From an uncultured Alphaproteobacteria bacterium (GTDB lineage: Bacteria; Pseudomonadota; Alphaproteobacteria; HIMB59), in assembly GCA_902538085.1 (NCBI GenBank), contig CACBDV010000007.1:1-49587 (forward strand): 49,587 bases of DNA. Reading direction: 5' to 3'. Shown here piece by piece: positions 26,158-36,884 of this stretch (position 1 is the stretch's first letter; each line of letters begins with the position of its first letter). The notes below the pieces were generated by a model. It made no database searches and had not been told where the DNA came from. It was given only the letters and a program-made list of their open reading frames with translations. The translations under genes were made by a program, and so were the position numbers.

Positions 26158-26234
26158 TGGTGGGCCCGGCAGGACTCGAACCTGCGACAACGGCGTTATG
26201 AGCACCGCGTTCTAACCAACTGAACTACAGGCCC
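26158..26234 (-). tRNA. tRNA with CAU anticodon (likely Ile2, or elongator Met)
   Basis: A complete cloverleaf on the minus strand: acceptor GGGCCTG paired with CGGGCCC, then A73 and an encoded CCA; D-stem GTTC/GAAC; anticodon stem CGGTG/CGCCG with loop CTCATAA; T-arm GCAGG-TTCGAGT-CCTGC. The anticodon is CAU. The G/C-rich GGGCC acceptor resembles tRNA-Ile2, whose C34 is converted to lysidine by TilS, more than elongator tRNA-Met, but identity cannot be settled by eye. The body contains the TTGGTTA D-loop, so it is not the initiator. Confidence 0.93.
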
Positions 26235-26294
26235 GTGGTTATTTGTTACCTATATATTCTTATAAAAAAAAAACAAGAATTTAAAATTTGATTT

Positions 26295-28322
26295 TTAAGA
26301 GTCCATAAAAGATTTAAGTTTTTTTGATCTTATTGGATGTTTTAGTTTTCTTAGGGCCTTAGCTTCAATTTGTCTAATTCTCTCTCTTGTTACACTAAAT
26401 TGTTGACCAACCTCCTCTAAGGTATGATCAGAGGACATTCCAATTCCAAATCTCATTCTCAATACTCTTTCCTCTCTTGGAGTTAAAGTTGAGAGTATCT
26501 TAGTTGTAGTTTCTCTGAGATTAAGTTGCATAACTGCATCTTCGGGTATTACTGCATTTTTATCCTCAATAAAATCGCCAAGAAAACTATCATCATCATC
26601 ACCAATAGGAGTTTCAAGACTAACTGGCTCTTTTGCTATTTTTAAAACTTTTCTGACTTTTTCTATAGGCATTTTTAATCTTACAGATAACTCCTCAGGA
26701 GTTGGCTCTCTACCCAATTCGAGAATGAGTTGTCTACTTGATCTAACAATTTTATTAATGGTTTCAATCATATGAACTGGTATACGAATAGTTCTTGCTT
26801 GATCAGCAATAGATCTAGTTATTGCTTGTCTGATCCACCAAGTTGCGTAAGTAGAAAATTTATAACCTCTTCTATATTCAAATTTATCAACTGCTTTCAT
26901 TAAACCGATATTTCCTTCTTGTATAAGATCTAAAAACTGAAGGCCTCTATTTGTGTACTTTTTAGCTATTGAAATAACTAGACGTAAATTTGCCTCTATC
27001 ATCTCTTTTTTGGCTTGGTTTGCAGTTCTTTGTCCAGATTGTATCTCTCTAACTTTCTCTTTAAACTCAATCGTATTTTGATTAGCAATTTTAGATAAGC
27101 TGAGAATTTCTTTATATATTATCTTTAATTTATCGCTTTTCTTTTGGAAGAGCGCTTTAAAAGAATCGTCCATTGAAATCATGTGTTTTTGGTAAAGAGT
27201 ATAAGTATCTTTTAAGTTGTGGTGTTTTAAAAATAAATCTCTACTTATTTTGCTATTTAAAGCCAAAGTTAATAAAGAAACCTCTTTTGATTGAATCTCT
27301 TTATTAATTGAGTATAGATGCGAAATTATCTCCTCCAATTTATGAGGTTTAATTTTTATCTCATTGAAATAATTAAGGATCTCATCTTGATATTTTTTTA
27401 GTTCTTTAAGAGATTTTGAATCAGAAATTTTTGAAATATTTTTATTTTTTTTAATTTTTGTAATATTTTCAGATAAAACCAAAACTCTATCTAACTTTTT
27501 TAAGATTTCAGGTTTGTAAAATTCCTCTATTATGGATATTGAAAAACTTTCATTTTCTATTTCCTCTTCACTGGATGTCTCCTGAAGCTTTTCTTTATCT
27601 ATCTCAATACCCTGCTCTTTTAAAAGTTGTTGCTTTTCCTTTAACAGAGCTTTCTTTTTATCATTAATAATTTTTTGAATTTCTTTTCTTTTAGCTGAAT
27701 TAGAATAAGGATCATTATCTTCATTAAAATACTCGTCAAAGTCTACAATTTCCCTTAAATTAATTTCGTTATGTTTAACTTGTTCAATCCATTTTTTTAA
27801 AATATCAATCGATGCAGGACACTCAAGTATTGAATTCATCATTCGATCCAAACCAGACTCAATTCTTTTAGCTATAGCTATTTCACCTTCCCTGGAGAGT
27901 AGTTCAACATTTCCCATTTCTTTAAGATACATTCGAACAGGGTCATCACTTTTTACTCCAGTTGATTTTTCTTCTTCCTCTGTTTCGTTATTTGAAGGAG
28001 TTTCTTGATCTGAAGAGGAAGTATATGCTTTAAATAATTTAAACAGATCCTCATCAAGATTTTCAATATAATTTAAGAAGTCATCTGTAGTAATAATGGA
28101 GTCTTCGATTTTTACAAAAGATTTAATATATGTTTTTGACTTTATTACCATTTCTTTATCAAATTCTTTTGTTATCAAGGAAATCAATTTATTTTCATTT
28201 TCCTTAGAGATAAGTTCAATAGGATTTAATAATTTAGAAGATTTTTTTTTAGTTTGAGATAATTTGGTTTTTTTTAGAGATTTCTTTTTTGGATTTTTTT
28301 TTGACTCTTTTTTTACTGGCAT
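26295..28322 (-). CDS. rpoD: RNA polymerase primary sigma factor (sigma-70)
   Basis: The housekeeping sigma factor. The 675 residues start with a Lys-rich leader and region 1.1. Region 1.2 follows ('[20 protein letters not shown]'), then a large non-conserved insert (about 190-400), and region 2 with '[20 protein letters not shown]', '[19 protein letters not shown]' and '[19 protein letters not shown]'. Region 3 begins '[13 protein letters not shown]'. Region 4 contains '[12 protein letters not shown]' and the helix-turn-helix '[20 protein letters not shown]'. It follows dnaG by one base in the classic macromolecular-synthesis order. Confidence 0.98.
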   Translation of the reverse strand: MPVKKESKKNPKKKSLKKTKLSQTKKKSSKLLNPIELISKENENKLISLITKEFDKEMVIKSKTYIKSFVKIEDSIITTDDFLNYIENLDEDLFKLFKAYTSSSDQETPSNNETEEEEKSTGVKSDDPVRMYLKEMGNVELLSREGEIAIAKRIESGLDRMMNSILECPASIDILKKWIEQVKHNEINLREIVDFDEYFNEDNDPYSNSAKRKEIQKIINDKKKALLKEKQQLLKEQGIEIDKEKLQETSSEEEIENESFSISIIEEFYKPEILKKLDRVLVLSENITKIKKNKNISKISDSKSLKELKKYQDEILNYFNEIKIKPHKLEEIISHLYSINKEIQSKEVSLLTLALNSKISRDLFLKHHNLKDTYTLYQKHMISMDDSFKALFQKKSDKLKIIYKEILSLSKIANQNTIEFKEKVREIQSGQRTANQAKKEMIEANLRLVISIAKKYTNRGLQFLDLIQEGNIGLMKAVDKFEYRRGYKFSTYATWWIRQAITRSIADQARTIRIPVHMIETINKIVRSSRQLILELGREPTPEELSVRLKMPIEKVRKVLKIAKEPVSLETPIGDDDDSFLGDFIEDKNAVIPEDAVMQLNLRETTTKILSTLTPREERVLRMRFGIGMSSDHTLEEVGQQFSVTRERIRQIEAKALRKLKHPIRSKKLKSFMDS

Positions 28323-28323
28323 T

Positions 28324-29904
28324 TTAACTATTTATAAAACTAATTGTTTTTTCAATTTCATTATAAGGATCATAATTAGACTTATTTGATGCAAATCTAC
28401 AAAGCCTACGAACTTCATTAGAAAATAGTAAATTTTTTACAAAATTCAATCCTTTAGCATCTAATTCTGAATAAATCTCGATTGTTGTTGATTTAAAAAG
28501 AGTTTTTGTGATTATTAAATCTCTTATTTCTTTGAATTTACCTTCAAATTTAGCTGTTGCAATTAAGTCATAGACTCTCTCTCTATGAGAAGGGTTCTCG
28601 ATGAAAAATATAATTAGTGCAGCTGAAAATTTTGATTTTAAATCAGATTTAAGGTCAAGATTTTTAGTATAAGAAATATTTATTTTTTTTGGATTTTTCG
28701 TTGAGTAAATTCTATTAAAATGGTTACTTAAAATTTTTTTTAAATCATTATTAGCTATATTTTGAAGCAAACTTTTTAATACTTTTGATCCTTTAAATTG
28801 ACTATCTACATCATTACTTTTAGTAAATTTTTCTAAATATTTTTCAATAAGCTCTTCAATAGATAGAGGTTGATCTAAAAGTTTAACTAACTTTTCTTTC
28901 ATATTATTTTCAATTAACTGATCAGGATCAAAATTTTTAGGTAATAAAACAAATTTTATTCCTAATTCGAAATTCTTATCACCTAATAAGTTATTCATTA
29001 ATCTAATTGTTGCATTTCTTCCAGCAATATCTCCATCTAAACATATTATTATTTCAAATCCCTTCTTTGTAATCTCAATTAATTTTTCATGATTTATTGA
29101 TGTACCGAGAGGAGCTAAACAATTTGAAAAACCACTTTGTTCTAATTTAATAACATCAAAATAGCCTTCTACTATGATAATTTTTTTATTGTTTTGTTTA
29201 TTTAGTATTTTTTCATTAAATAGAATTTGTTTTTTTTTAAAAATTTTAGTTTCAGCAGTATTAATATATTTTGGCATTCTGTCATCAATTACTCTCCCAC
29301 CAAACCCTAAGGTTTTATTTTGCATATTAATTATTGGAACCATTATTCTATTTGAAAAAAATAATTTAGAGTTTTTTGTTTTACTAAAAATCCCTGCTGC
29401 TACTAAATTACCAACTTCAAAATTACTAAGAAATTTTTTTTGTAGGTCAAATGAATTAATTGATGAACCTAATTCAAACTTATTAATAGTGTCTATGTTA
29501 AAATTTCTTTTTTTTTCTAAATAGTTTAAGTATGTTTTTGAATTTAATAAATTTTTATAAAATAATTCTTTTGCAAATAAGTTAATTTCATAAATAATAT
29601 TGTTTAATTTTGATGATTTATAACTCAGCTCAATACCAGCTTTATCTGCTAGTTCATATAAAGCATCTTTAAAGCTATATCCTTTAACTTTAATTAAAAA
29701 ATCAATTACATTTCCATGTTCTCCAGTGCTAAAACAATGAAATATTTTTTTTTCTTCATTCACTGAAAAAGAGGGTGTTTTTTCCTTTTTAAAAGGACTT
29801 AAACCAAAATAATTACTGCCTTTTTTCTTTAGAGGGATGGATGAGTTTATAATATCAACAATAGAGGTTCTGTTTATAACTTCTTTAATATTATCATCTG
29901 TCAT
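28324..29904 (-). CDS. dnaG: DNA primase DnaG with degenerate zinc ribbon
   Basis: Synthesises RNA primers at replication forks. The 526 residues include the N-terminal zinc-ribbon-like domain, the catalytic core ('[20 protein letters not shown]'), a TOPRIM fold with '[17 protein letters not shown]' and '[13 protein letters not shown]', and a short, diverged C-terminal DnaB-interaction domain. Where the CHC2 ligands Cys, His, Cys and Cys are expected, the sequence reads Ser36, Lys39, Cys57 and Thr60 ('[13 protein letters not shown]', 'HCFSTGEHG'), so zinc binding in the classical way is unlikely. The start overlaps the yqeY stop as ATGA. Confidence 0.95.
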   Translation of the reverse strand: MTDDNIKEVINRTSIVDIINSSIPLKKKGSNYFGLSPFKKEKTPSFSVNEEKKIFHCFSTGEHGNVIDFLIKVKGYSFKDALYELADKAGIELSYKSSKLNNIIYEINLFAKELFYKNLLNSKTYLNYLEKKRNFNIDTINKFELGSSINSFDLQKKFLSNFEVGNLVAAGIFSKTKNSKLFFSNRIMVPIINMQNKTLGFGGRVIDDRMPKYINTAETKIFKKKQILFNEKILNKQNNKKIIIVEGYFDVIKLEQSGFSNCLAPLGTSINHEKLIEITKKGFEIIICLDGDIAGRNATIRLMNNLLGDKNFELGIKFVLLPKNFDPDQLIENNMKEKLVKLLDQPLSIEELIEKYLEKFTKSNDVDSQFKGSKVLKSLLQNIANNDLKKILSNHFNRIYSTKNPKKINISYTKNLDLKSDLKSKFSAALIIFFIENPSHRERVYDLIATAKFEGKFKEIRDLIITKTLFKSTTIEIYSELDAKGLNFVKNLLFSNEVRRLCRFASNKSNYDPYNEIEKTISFINS

Positions 29905-30359
29905 TCTTTAAAAATATTTTTGATAATTTTTGAGGCTAAATTCATATCGATTTTATTATTATAGTTTTGTTTTAGAAAACCCATTATTTTTCCAAAGTCT
30001 TTATTTTCGAAATTATTTTCATTTATGTGATTTGATATAATTTCAATTGTATTTTTCTCATCAATCATATTTGGGAGAAAATCATTAAGATAATTTATAT
30101 CAAATTCTAAGTCTTCTATTCTGCCTTGATCTTTAGCTTTGATTGCAAATTCTAAAGATTCTTTTTTTTGTTTCAGTTGAGTCTTTACAATTTTGATTAT
30201 ATTTTCATCAGATAATTTAAACACGTCTCTATCTAGATTCTCTTTTATAAGAAAATTTTTCAACTCAGAATAGACGTACCTTGCTATTGAAAGTTTTTTC
30301 TTATCTCCACCTTTTAAAGCACTTTTGACGTCATCAGAAATATTTTTTGCCAAACTCAT
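29901..30359 (-). CDS. GatB/YqeY domain-containing protein
   Basis: A 152-residue helical protein of the GatB/YqeY family, related to the tail of the amidotransferase subunit GatB and thought to bind tRNA or tRNA-enzyme complexes; the precise role is unknown. Signatures are 'IARYVYSELKNFLIKE', 'LKQKKESLEFAIKAKDQGR', 'YLNDFLPNMID' and 'KIMGFLKQNYNNKIDMNLAS'. The ATG is preceded at eight bases by a GAGGGG Shine-Dalgarno (minus strand, 30373-30368), one of the few clear ones in the window. It leads the yqeY-dnaG-rpoD operon, divergent from carA. Confidence 0.9.
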   Translation of the reverse strand: MSLAKNISDDVKSALKGGDKKKLSIARYVYSELKNFLIKENLDRDVFKLSDENIIKIVKTQLKQKKESLEFAIKAKDQGRIEDLEFDINYLNDFLPNMIDEKNTIEIISNHINENNFENKDFGKIMGFLKQNYNNKIDMNLASKIIKNIFKE

Positions 30360-30402
30360 TTGAATTTCCCCTCATATAATATACTAATACACATGATTTT
30401 AT
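30360..30402. promoter_or_regulatory. divergent yqeY-dnaG-rpoD / carAB promoter region
   Basis: A 43-base gap between divergent starts. On the plus strand TATAAT at 30375-30380 lies 22 bases before the carA ATG and is a plausible -10. On the minus strand the same AT-rich block supplies TATATT/TATTA-like -10 candidates for yqeY, followed by the GAGGGG ribosome-binding site at 30373-30368. Both promoters therefore overlap, and their -35 elements would lie inside the neighbouring coding starts. No arginine- or pyrimidine-responsive operator could be recognised. Confidence 0.5.
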
Positions 30403-31542
30403 ATGCCCGTATTAGATAATAAAACTAAACTTAATTATCAAAACGGATATCTAATTTATAACAAAAAATATATTTTCAAAGGTAAGTTTCTATCAAAAGA
30501 TCAATTCAAAATAGCGGAAATCTGCTTCAATACCAGTATGACTGGGTATCAAGAGATTTTAACTGATCCTTCATATAAATCTCAGTTTATAAATTTTACT
30601 TTTCCATTAATTGGGATTGTTGGATGTAATAATGAGGATTATGAGTCATGGAAAATACATGCCTCTGGCTTAATATGTAATGAATTATTTGAGTTAAGTT
30701 CAAACTGGAGAGCGCAAAAAGATTTTGCAAATTGGATTATAGCTCAAAATTCTTGTGCTTTTTTTGATTTAGATACAAGAGCATTAACTAAAATTATAAG
30801 AAATTTTGGACCAAAAAATATAATGTTGTGTTCGGAAGAATATTTTGAAACCAAAGGTATAGAGAAAATTTGTAATCAAATAGATCAAAGTCTCTCTCTA
30901 GAAGAGAATGACGTAATTAAAGATTTTACATCAGAACTAAATATAGAAAAACAGGAAATAGGTAAAGAAAAGTACTCAATAGCTTTTTTAAATTTTGGAG
31001 CAAAAGATAATATTAAGAAAAACTTAAAATCCAGAAATTGTAAGATAGAGGAATTTGATATGAATTTTAAAGCTGAGGATATAATAAATAAAAATTTTCA
31101 TGGTTTTTTTTTAAGTAATGGTCCAGGTGATCCTAAAAAAGTTTATGAAAATATAAAAACTGAGTTAGATAAATTACTAAATAAAAAAATACCTACTTTT
31201 GGTATTTGCCTAGGTCATCAGATATTGAGTTTAGCTTTTAATGCCTCTACTGCTCGAATGGAAAAAGGCCATCGAGGAGGTAATCACCCGGTAAAAAACT
31301 TGGAAACAAATAAAGTTGAAATAACATCTCAAAATCATGGATTTGTAGTTTTAGATGAAAATTTTCCTTCTAATCTTCAAATAACACACAAATCATTGTT
31401 CGATAAAACGATTGATGGCATGAAAGCAAATGATCAACCTTTATTTTCCGTTCAATACCATCCAGAGTCTAGTCCAGGGCCACATGATAGTAGATATCTT
31501 TTTGATGAATTTATAAATTTAATAGAAAAAAATGCCAGCTAG
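30403..31542 (+). CDS. carA: carbamoyl-phosphate synthase small (glutaminase) subunit
   Basis: Hydrolyses glutamine and channels ammonia to CarB for carbamoyl phosphate synthesis (arginine and pyrimidine pathways). The 379 residues contain the N-terminal CarA-specific domain ('[17 protein letters not shown]', '[13 protein letters not shown]') and a class I GATase domain with '[11 protein letters not shown]', nucleophile Cys269 in '[10 protein letters not shown]', and His353/Glu355 in '[11 protein letters not shown]'. The gene overlaps carB by 11 bases, ensuring coupled translation. Confidence 0.97.
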   Translation: MPVLDNKTKLNYQNGYLIYNKKYIFKGKFLSKDQFKIAEICFNTSMTGYQEILTDPSYKSQFINFTFPLIGIVGCNNEDYESWKIHASGLICNELFELSSNWRAQKDFANWIIAQNSCAFFDLDTRALTKIIRNFGPKNIMLCSEEYFETKGIEKICNQIDQSLSLEENDVIKDFTSELNIEKQEIGKEKYSIAFLNFGAKDNIKKNLKSRNCKIEEFDMNFKAEDIINKNFHGFFLSNGPGDPKKVYENIKTELDKLLNKKIPTFGICLGHQILSLAFNASTARMEKGHRGGNHPVKNLETNKVEITSQNHGFVVLDENFPSNLQITHKSLFDKTIDGMKANDQPLFSVQYHPESSPGPHDSRYLFDEFINLIEKNAS

Positions 31543-34500
31543 AAAAGATATATCTAAAATATTGGTTATTGGCTCAGGACCCATAGTCATAGGTCAGGCA
31601 TGTGAATTTGATTACTCTGGTAGTCAAGCATGTAAGGCACTTAAAAAAGAGGGTTACGAGGTTATTTTAATTAATTCAAATCCTGCAACTATAATGACAG
31701 ATCCGGAGTTCGCCGATAAAACTTATATTGAACCTATTAATAAAGAAATTGTAAAAAAAATAATTGATAAAGAAAAACCCGATGCAATTTTACCAACAAT
31801 GGGAGGTCAAACAGCTCTGAATATTATCAGAGAATTAAATAAAGAAGATTATTTCAAAAATAGTTTGATTAAAATTTTAGGCGCCAGTCCAAAGTCAATT
31901 GATGTGGCTGAGGATAGAAAATTATTTGCTGAAGCGATGTCCGAAATAGGACTAGAAACTCCATTTAGCATAATAGTTGATGATAAGTCTGATCTTAATA
32001 AAATAATAAACGAAGTTAATTTTCCATTAATTTTAAGACCTTTTTACACTCTTGGAGGCACTGGTGGAGGAATTGTATATAACAAGGAAGAATTTATTTC
32101 AAAAGTTAAGAATGCTATCGACTTAAGCCCTGTATCAAAAACTCTTGTTGAAGAGTCATTAATAGGATGGAAAGAATTTGAATTTGAAGTAGTTAGAGAT
32201 AATTTAGACAACTCTATAATAATTTGTTCAATAGAAAATTTAGACCCTATGGGAGTACACACAGGGGATAGTATTACAATAGCTCCAGCGCTAACATTAA
32301 CTGATAAAGAATATCAAAAATTAAGAAATCAAAGTATTGCAATTCTAAGAAAAATAGGTGTTGAGACTGGTGGTTCAAATGTTCAATTTGCAGTAAATCC
32401 AGAAAATGGAAGGATTTTGATTATTGAAATGAATCCTCGTGTAAGTAGATCATCTGCATTAGCATCTAAAGCTACAGGTTTCCCTATAGCTAAAATAGCA
32501 GCTCTTTTAGCAGTTGGTTACACTTTAGATGAATTAGAAAATGATATTACCAGAGTAACTCCAGCAAGTTTTGAACCTGTTATAGACTATATAGTAACTA
32601 AAATTCCAAAATTTAATTTTGAAAAATTCCAAGGAACCCCAAGTGAGTTAAATACTGCTATGAAATCTGTTGGTGAAATAATGTCTATAGGTAGAACTTT
32701 TAAAGAGTCTCTTTTAAAAGCTTTCTATTCAATAGAGTCAGATAATTTTGGTTTAGACATAAGTCATGAATTATTAAATATAAAAGATGAAAATTTAAAA
32801 AATTTACTTACAAAACAAAGGCCTGATAGATTACTAATAGTTGCAGAAGCTATAAGACGTAAAATACCTTTAAGTGAAATATATGAATTAACAAATATAG
32901 ATCTATTTTTTTTAAGAGAAATAAATGAAATAATCAATATTGAACAACAACTTGTAAAAGCAGGTATTAATTTAGAAAAAAATTTATTTATTTCTTCCAA
33001 AAAAATTGGATTTTCTAATCATCATATAAGCAATTTAACAAAAATAAATATAAATGAAATTTATGATCTTCAGAAAAGAAATAATTTAAAAACAGTATTT
33101 AAAAGAGTAGACACATGTGGAAATGAATTTGACTCTTCTACTGCTTATCTTTATTCAACATTTAGCTCTGAAACAAATGAGTTTAGTTGCGAGTCTAGAC
33201 CATTGGATAATAAAAAAATTATTATTCTTGGCTCTGGTCCTAATAGAATAGGTCAAGGAATAGAATTTGATTATTGTTGTGTGCAAGCTGTAAAATCTTT
33301 TCAGAAGCTTGGTTTTGAAACTATTATGATTAATTGTAATCCCGAGACAGTTTCAACTGATTACGATACATCAGATAAATTATATTTTGAGCCTTTAGAC
33401 TTTGAATATGTCAAAAATATAATTGATAAAGAAAACGAGAAAGGCGTTGTTGAAGGTGTTATTGTCCAATTTGGTGGACAGACACCTCTGAGAATAGCCA
33501 ACAAGCTTAAAGAATACGGTTATAAAATATTGGGCACATCTTTCGAAGCGATAGACATATCTGAAGACAGAGAGAGATTTCAAAAATTAATTCAAAAAGT
33601 AGGTTTGAAACAACCAAAGAGTGATATCTCTTTAGGAACAAAAGAACTTGTTGCCAAATCCTCTAAATTGAAATTTCCAATTTTATTGAGACCCTCCTAC
33701 GTCCTAGGAGGAAGAATGATGGAAAAAATGACTAATTTAGAAGATGTACAAGATTATATTGATCAAAATTATTGGGCTTTAGAAAATAATGTTATTCTAA
33801 TCGATGAGTTTCTTCAAAATGCAAAAGAGGTAGATGTTGATATATTAAGAGATAATCAAGGAAATACTATGATAGCAGGAATTATGGAACATATTGAAGA
33901 GGCTGGTATTCACTCGGGTGATAGTGCTTGTAGCATACCTCCCTTTTCTTTAAGTGATAAAATCATATCAGATATAAAAAAATTTAGTATTTCCCTTGTA
34001 AGTGAATTAAAGACACTTGGATTGATGAATATTCAATATGCTATTAAAGATGAAGAAATTTTTATACTTGAAGCAAACCCAAGAGCTAGTAGAACTATTC
34101 CTTTTCTGGCTAAAGCAATTGGAATACCATTTATAAAAATTGCTGCTGAATTAATAGTTGGTAAAACTCTAACTGAAGAGTATCAAAATTTTGACAATAG
34201 TACTTTACCTTACTTTGCAATCAAAGAAGCTGTATTTCCATTTAATAAATTCCCAAATACTGACGTTATACTTGGCCCAGAGATGAAAAGCACTGGTGAA
34301 GTTATGGGTATAGACGAGGATTTTTATTTAGCTTATTTCAAGAGTCAAATTGGAGCAGGACAAAAACTTAATAATTTAAAAAATATATTCATCTCAGTTA
34401 AAAATGAGGATAAGCAAAGTATATCTAAAATAGCTAAATCTTTTATAGAAAATGGTTTTAATCTATATACAACAAAAGGTACTCACGATTTTTTATTAAA

Positions 34501-34777
34501 AGATGGAATTACTTCAAATTTGGTTAATAAAGTAGCCGAAGGATCACCACATGTCGTAGAATATATTAAGCAAAGTAAGATTGATTTAGTTATAAACACC
34601 ACCGAAAAAAAACAGGCAATAATCGACAGTTTTACTATCAGAAGAACATCAGTAGATCTAAATGTTCCATATTACACCAATCTAAGAAGTGCGGAAATAC
34701 TGATTAAATCACTGATTACACTGAAAAATAAGCCTATTTCTGTGAAACCTATACAAATTCATCATTCTTTTTTGTAA
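31532..34777 (+). CDS. carB: carbamoyl-phosphate synthase large subunit
   Basis: The 1081-residue synthetase half of CPSase, full-length. Two duplicated ATP-grasp halves are visible. The first starts '[20 protein letters not shown]' and has '[18 protein letters not shown]' and '[20 protein letters not shown]'. The second starts '[18 protein letters not shown]' and has '[16 protein letters not shown]' and '[20 protein letters not shown]'. A C-terminal MGS-like regulatory domain (about 940-1060) is present and includes the 'TKGTH' segment. It directly follows carA. Confidence 0.98.
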   Translation: MPARKDISKILVIGSGPIVIGQACEFDYSGSQACKALKKEGYEVILINSNPATIMTDPEFADKTYIEPINKEIVKKIIDKEKPDAILPTMGGQTALNIIRELNKEDYFKNSLIKILGASPKSIDVAEDRKLFAEAMSEIGLETPFSIIVDDKSDLNKIINEVNFPLILRPFYTLGGTGGGIVYNKEEFISKVKNAIDLSPVSKTLVEESLIGWKEFEFEVVRDNLDNSIIICSIENLDPMGVHTGDSITIAPALTLTDKEYQKLRNQSIAILRKIGVETGGSNVQFAVNPENGRILIIEMNPRVSRSSALASKATGFPIAKIAALLAVGYTLDELENDITRVTPASFEPVIDYIVTKIPKFNFEKFQGTPSELNTAMKSVGEIMSIGRTFKESLLKAFYSIESDNFGLDISHELLNIKDENLKNLLTKQRPDRLLIVAEAIRRKIPLSEIYELTNIDLFFLREINEIINIEQQLVKAGINLEKNLFISSKKIGFSNHHISNLTKININEIYDLQKRNNLKTVFKRVDTCGNEFDSSTAYLYSTFSSETNEFSCESRPLDNKKIIILGSGPNRIGQGIEFDYCCVQAVKSFQKLGFETIMINCNPETVSTDYDTSDKLYFEPLDFEYVKNIIDKENEKGVVEGVIVQFGGQTPLRIANKLKEYGYKILGTSFEAIDISEDRERFQKLIQKVGLKQPKSDISLGTKELVAKSSKLKFPILLRPSYVLGGRMMEKMTNLEDVQDYIDQNYWALENNVILIDEFLQNAKEVDVDILRDNQGNTMIAGIMEHIEEAGIHSGDSACSIPPFSLSDKIISDIKKFSISLVSELKTLGLMNIQYAIKDEEIFILEANPRASRTIPFLAKAIGIPFIKIAAELIVGKTLTEEYQNFDNSTLPYFAIKEAVFPFNKFPNTDVILGPEMKSTGEVMGIDEDFYLAYFKSQIGAGQKLNNLKNIFISVKNEDKQSISKIAKSFIENGFNLYTTKGTHDFLLKDGITSNLVNKVAEGSPHVVEYIKQSKIDLVINTTEKKQAIIDSFTIRRTSVDLNVPYYTNLRSAEILIKSLITLKNKPISVKPIQIHHSFL

Positions 34778-34843
34778 AAAAATTCATTTGTAATAACACA
34801 TAAAATTCAATATTTTCTACAACTTAATTAAAATAGTAAAAAA

Positions 34844-35317
34844 ATGGAAAAAATACCAATGACAGAAGAGGGGCAAAAAAAACTCCTCGATGAACTTAAA
34901 CACCTAAAAACAGTTGAAAGACCAATTATAATCAAAGCTATAGCTGATGCTAGAAGTAATGGCGATCTCTCTGAAAATGCTGAGTATCATGCAGCCAGAG
35001 AAAAACAAAGTTTCATTGAAGGCAGAGTAGCTGAAATAGAGAGCATTATTGCTCAAGCAGAATTAATAGATGTTTCAAAACTATCAGGAACTATTGTGAA
35101 ATTTGGAGCTACTGTTTCAATTATAAACTTAGATAATGACAAAGAGTCTAAGTATCAGTTAGTTGGAGAAGTGGAAGCTGATATTGAGCAAAAAAAAATA
35201 TCTGTAACTAGCCCTATCGCAAGAGCTTTAATTGGAAAGAAAAAGGGTGATTACATAGAAGTATCAACCCCAAAAGGTATAACTTCATACGAAATTAAGT
35301 CAGTAAGATTTAAATAA
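34844..35317 (+). CDS. greA: transcription elongation factor GreA
   Basis: Stimulates cleavage of the nascent RNA in backtracked RNA polymerase. The 157 residues match GreA exactly in layout: an N-terminal coiled coil with 'MTEEGQKKLLDELKHLKTVE', then 'IADARSNGDLSENAEYHAAR' carrying the acidic tip, and the C-terminal FKBP-like domain with 'SPIARALIGKKKGDYIEV'. It lies 66 bases downstream of carB. That gap is AT-rich and may hold its own promoter, although no convincing -35/-10 pair is seen. Confidence 0.97.
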   Translation: MEKIPMTEEGQKKLLDELKHLKTVERPIIIKAIADARSNGDLSENAEYHAAREKQSFIEGRVAEIESIIAQAELIDVSKLSGTIVKFGATVSIINLDNDKESKYQLVGEVEADIEQKKISVTSPIARALIGKKKGDYIEVSTPKGITSYEIKSVRFK

Positions 35318-35323
35318 TAGAAT

Positions 35324-36265
35324 TTGAATACCTATAAAGTTATTACCATCAGCGAAGGTGCTGCTGGTATGAGAAGTCAAATAGAAGGATTAGCTAATTT
35401 AATATCAAACTCATACAAAAATTTTGATTTAAAAATAAAATCTGTTTTTAAAAATTTACCTATTGAACTAATACCTACAAGTAGGTTTGTATATCATAAT
35501 CTATCTTCATTAAAGATTGAAAAAAATACAATTCTTATTAGTTGTGGTAAAAAAAGTGTGAAGGCGTCTGTTTATTTAAAAAAAAAATATAAAGATTTAA
35601 TTTTTAATATTCATATACAAGACCCAAAAATCAATCATAGGTTTTTTGATCTTATTGTTTGTCCGGAACATGATGATTTAAATTTTGATAATTGTATTTC
35701 AACTTTATTGGCAATACATAATATTAAATTTAAAAAAAATATTAAGAATAAAAATACAATAAATTTTATTATTGGAGGACCGAACAAATATTTTAAATTT
35801 CATCAGCAAACACAAGAAAAAATTTTAAATGAAATAAAATTTTTAAGTAATAAGTTTAAAGTCAATGTTATTCCATCACGAAGAACTCCATCTGATCTCA
35901 TAAAAGAATTATCAAAAATTAATAATGAAAATGTGATTACCTTCAATGAATTATTTAATCCAAGAAAGTACGGTGAACTGCTATCTGAAGCTATATTACA
36001 AGTAGTTACTTGGGACTCAATATCCATGATATCTGAAGCTATATCATCTGAAGCTGGTACTTTTTTATTTAAATTTGAAGAAAAATTTTGCCCAAAAAGA
36101 TATCTTAAATTTTTTGATAAAATTACAGAGCTAAATTTTGCAAAGTCATATAATCAAAGTTTAAAACCTTATGAAATTTCTATTGGTGAATATAACAAAA
36201 TTCTAAAAACTAAGATCTTGAATAAGATACAATCTAATTTAAGATTCAATTCAGGCAATGCTTAA
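35324..36265 (+). CDS. ELM1/GtrOC1-family protein (mitochondrial-fission-ELM1-like)
   Basis: A 313-residue protein of the family found in plants as ELM1 and widely in alphaproteobacteria, with a GT-B-like glycosyltransferase fold but unknown biochemistry. Visible features are the start 'SEGAAGMRSQIEGLA', 'ISCGKKSVKASVYLKKKY', 'HIQDPKINHRFFDLIVCPEH', 'FIIGGPNKYF', 'SRRTPSDLIKEL' and 'WDSISMISEAISSEAGTFLF', which form the conserved core. The start is TTG 35324, six bases after greA; no ATG occurs before the conserved N terminus. It overlaps the next gene by 8 bases. A role in envelope polysaccharide or lipid glycosylation is possible but unproven. Confidence 0.82.
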   Translation: MNTYKVITISEGAAGMRSQIEGLANLISNSYKNFDLKIKSVFKNLPIELIPTSRFVYHNLSSLKIEKNTILISCGKKSVKASVYLKKKYKDLIFNIHIQDPKINHRFFDLIVCPEHDDLNFDNCISTLLAIHNIKFKKNIKNKNTINFIIGGPNKYFKFHQQTQEKILNEIKFLSNKFKVNVIPSRRTPSDLIKELSKINNENVITFNELFNPRKYGELLSEAILQVVTWDSISMISEAISSEAGTFLFKFEEKFCPKRYLKFFDKITELNFAKSYNQSLKPYEISIGEYNKILKTKILNKIQSNLRFNSGNA

Positions 36266-36884
36266 GGAATCAATATTAAATCGTTGTAAAACATATTCGG
36301 ATCCTTTCCCACATTGGGAACTGGAGTCCCCTTTTACAGATGGGCTCATAAAAGAGCTTAATGAAGTAAATATATCTGACGCTCCTCGTTCTTTTGACGG
36401 TACAAGAGCTGCTGATGCTGGTGGTGATGGGGTAGATGGCAAGCTTAGAGTTTTTTTAGAGAGAGATAATTCAAAAAACTTAACTTGTGGTATGGAGCTA
36501 ATTAAAGATTTGAGAGATAAAGATGTAATTGAGTCAATACAAGATAAAATCAAAAAAAATTTATCAAATAGTTATATTAGAATTGAGTATATATCAGATC
36601 GTAAAGGTTTTTGGCTTAAACCACATTTGGATATAAAAGAGAAACTGATGACTATGATGTTATTTATTAATACTTACGATGAGTCAGAAAAACTTGGAAC
36701 AGATTTTTATGACACTAATATGAAACTTGTAAAAACAGTTCCGTATAAGCATAACACTGGTTATTTTTTTGCATCTGGTAATAATACTTGGCACGGACTT
36801 GAAAAAAAAAATATTAAAATTGAGAGAAGATGTATGCAAATTAATTATGTAACATTTCCAACTAGCTGGCCAATAAATGGCTGA
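36258..36884 (+). CDS. 2-oxoglutarate/Fe(II)-dependent oxygenase (prolyl-4-hydroxylase-like)
   Basis: A 208-residue double-stranded beta-helix dioxygenase. The iron facial triad is visible as His123-x-Asp125 ('WLKPHLDIKEK') and His179 ('GNNTWHGLE'), with Arg190/Arg191 as the probable 2-oxoglutarate anchor. 'KLGTDFYD' and 'NTGYFFASGN' are typical of the small 2OG-Fe(II) oxygenases abundant in marine bacteria. The substrate is unknown. The gene overlaps the ELM1-like gene and trxB by 8 bases on each side, so the three are cotranslated; a link to glycan or protein modification is only a guess. Confidence 0.82.
   Translation: MLKESILNRCKTYSDPFPHWELESPFTDGLIKELNEVNISDAPRSFDGTRAADAGGDGVDGKLRVFLERDNSKNLTCGMELIKDLRDKDVIESIQDKIKKNLSNSYIRIEYISDRKGFWLKPHLDIKEKLMTMMLFINTYDESEKLGTDFYDTNMKLVKTVPYKHNTGYFFASGNNTWHGLEKKNIKIERRCMQINYVTFPTSWPING

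Noticed and set aside
26250-26295. Intrinsic terminator downstream of rpoD
   Set aside because: The minus strand has TTCTTG, a T-run and ATAAGAA, but the stem is short, AT-only and interrupted by the T-run, so a working terminator cannot be supported.
26400-28322. Possible flagellar or alternative sigma identity of the sigma factor
   Set aside because: Full regions 1.1 to 4.2 with the primary-sigma signature and the dnaG neighbour make it the housekeeping RpoD.
34778-34843. Promoter or regulatory RNA between carB and greA
   Set aside because: The 66 bases are AT-rich with several weak -10-like strings but no convincing -35 pair or folded structure.
36251-36553. Minus-strand 100-codon frame across the 2OG oxygenase gene
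   Set aside because: Ser-rich reverse reading of conserved oxygenase sequence; no start context or family.
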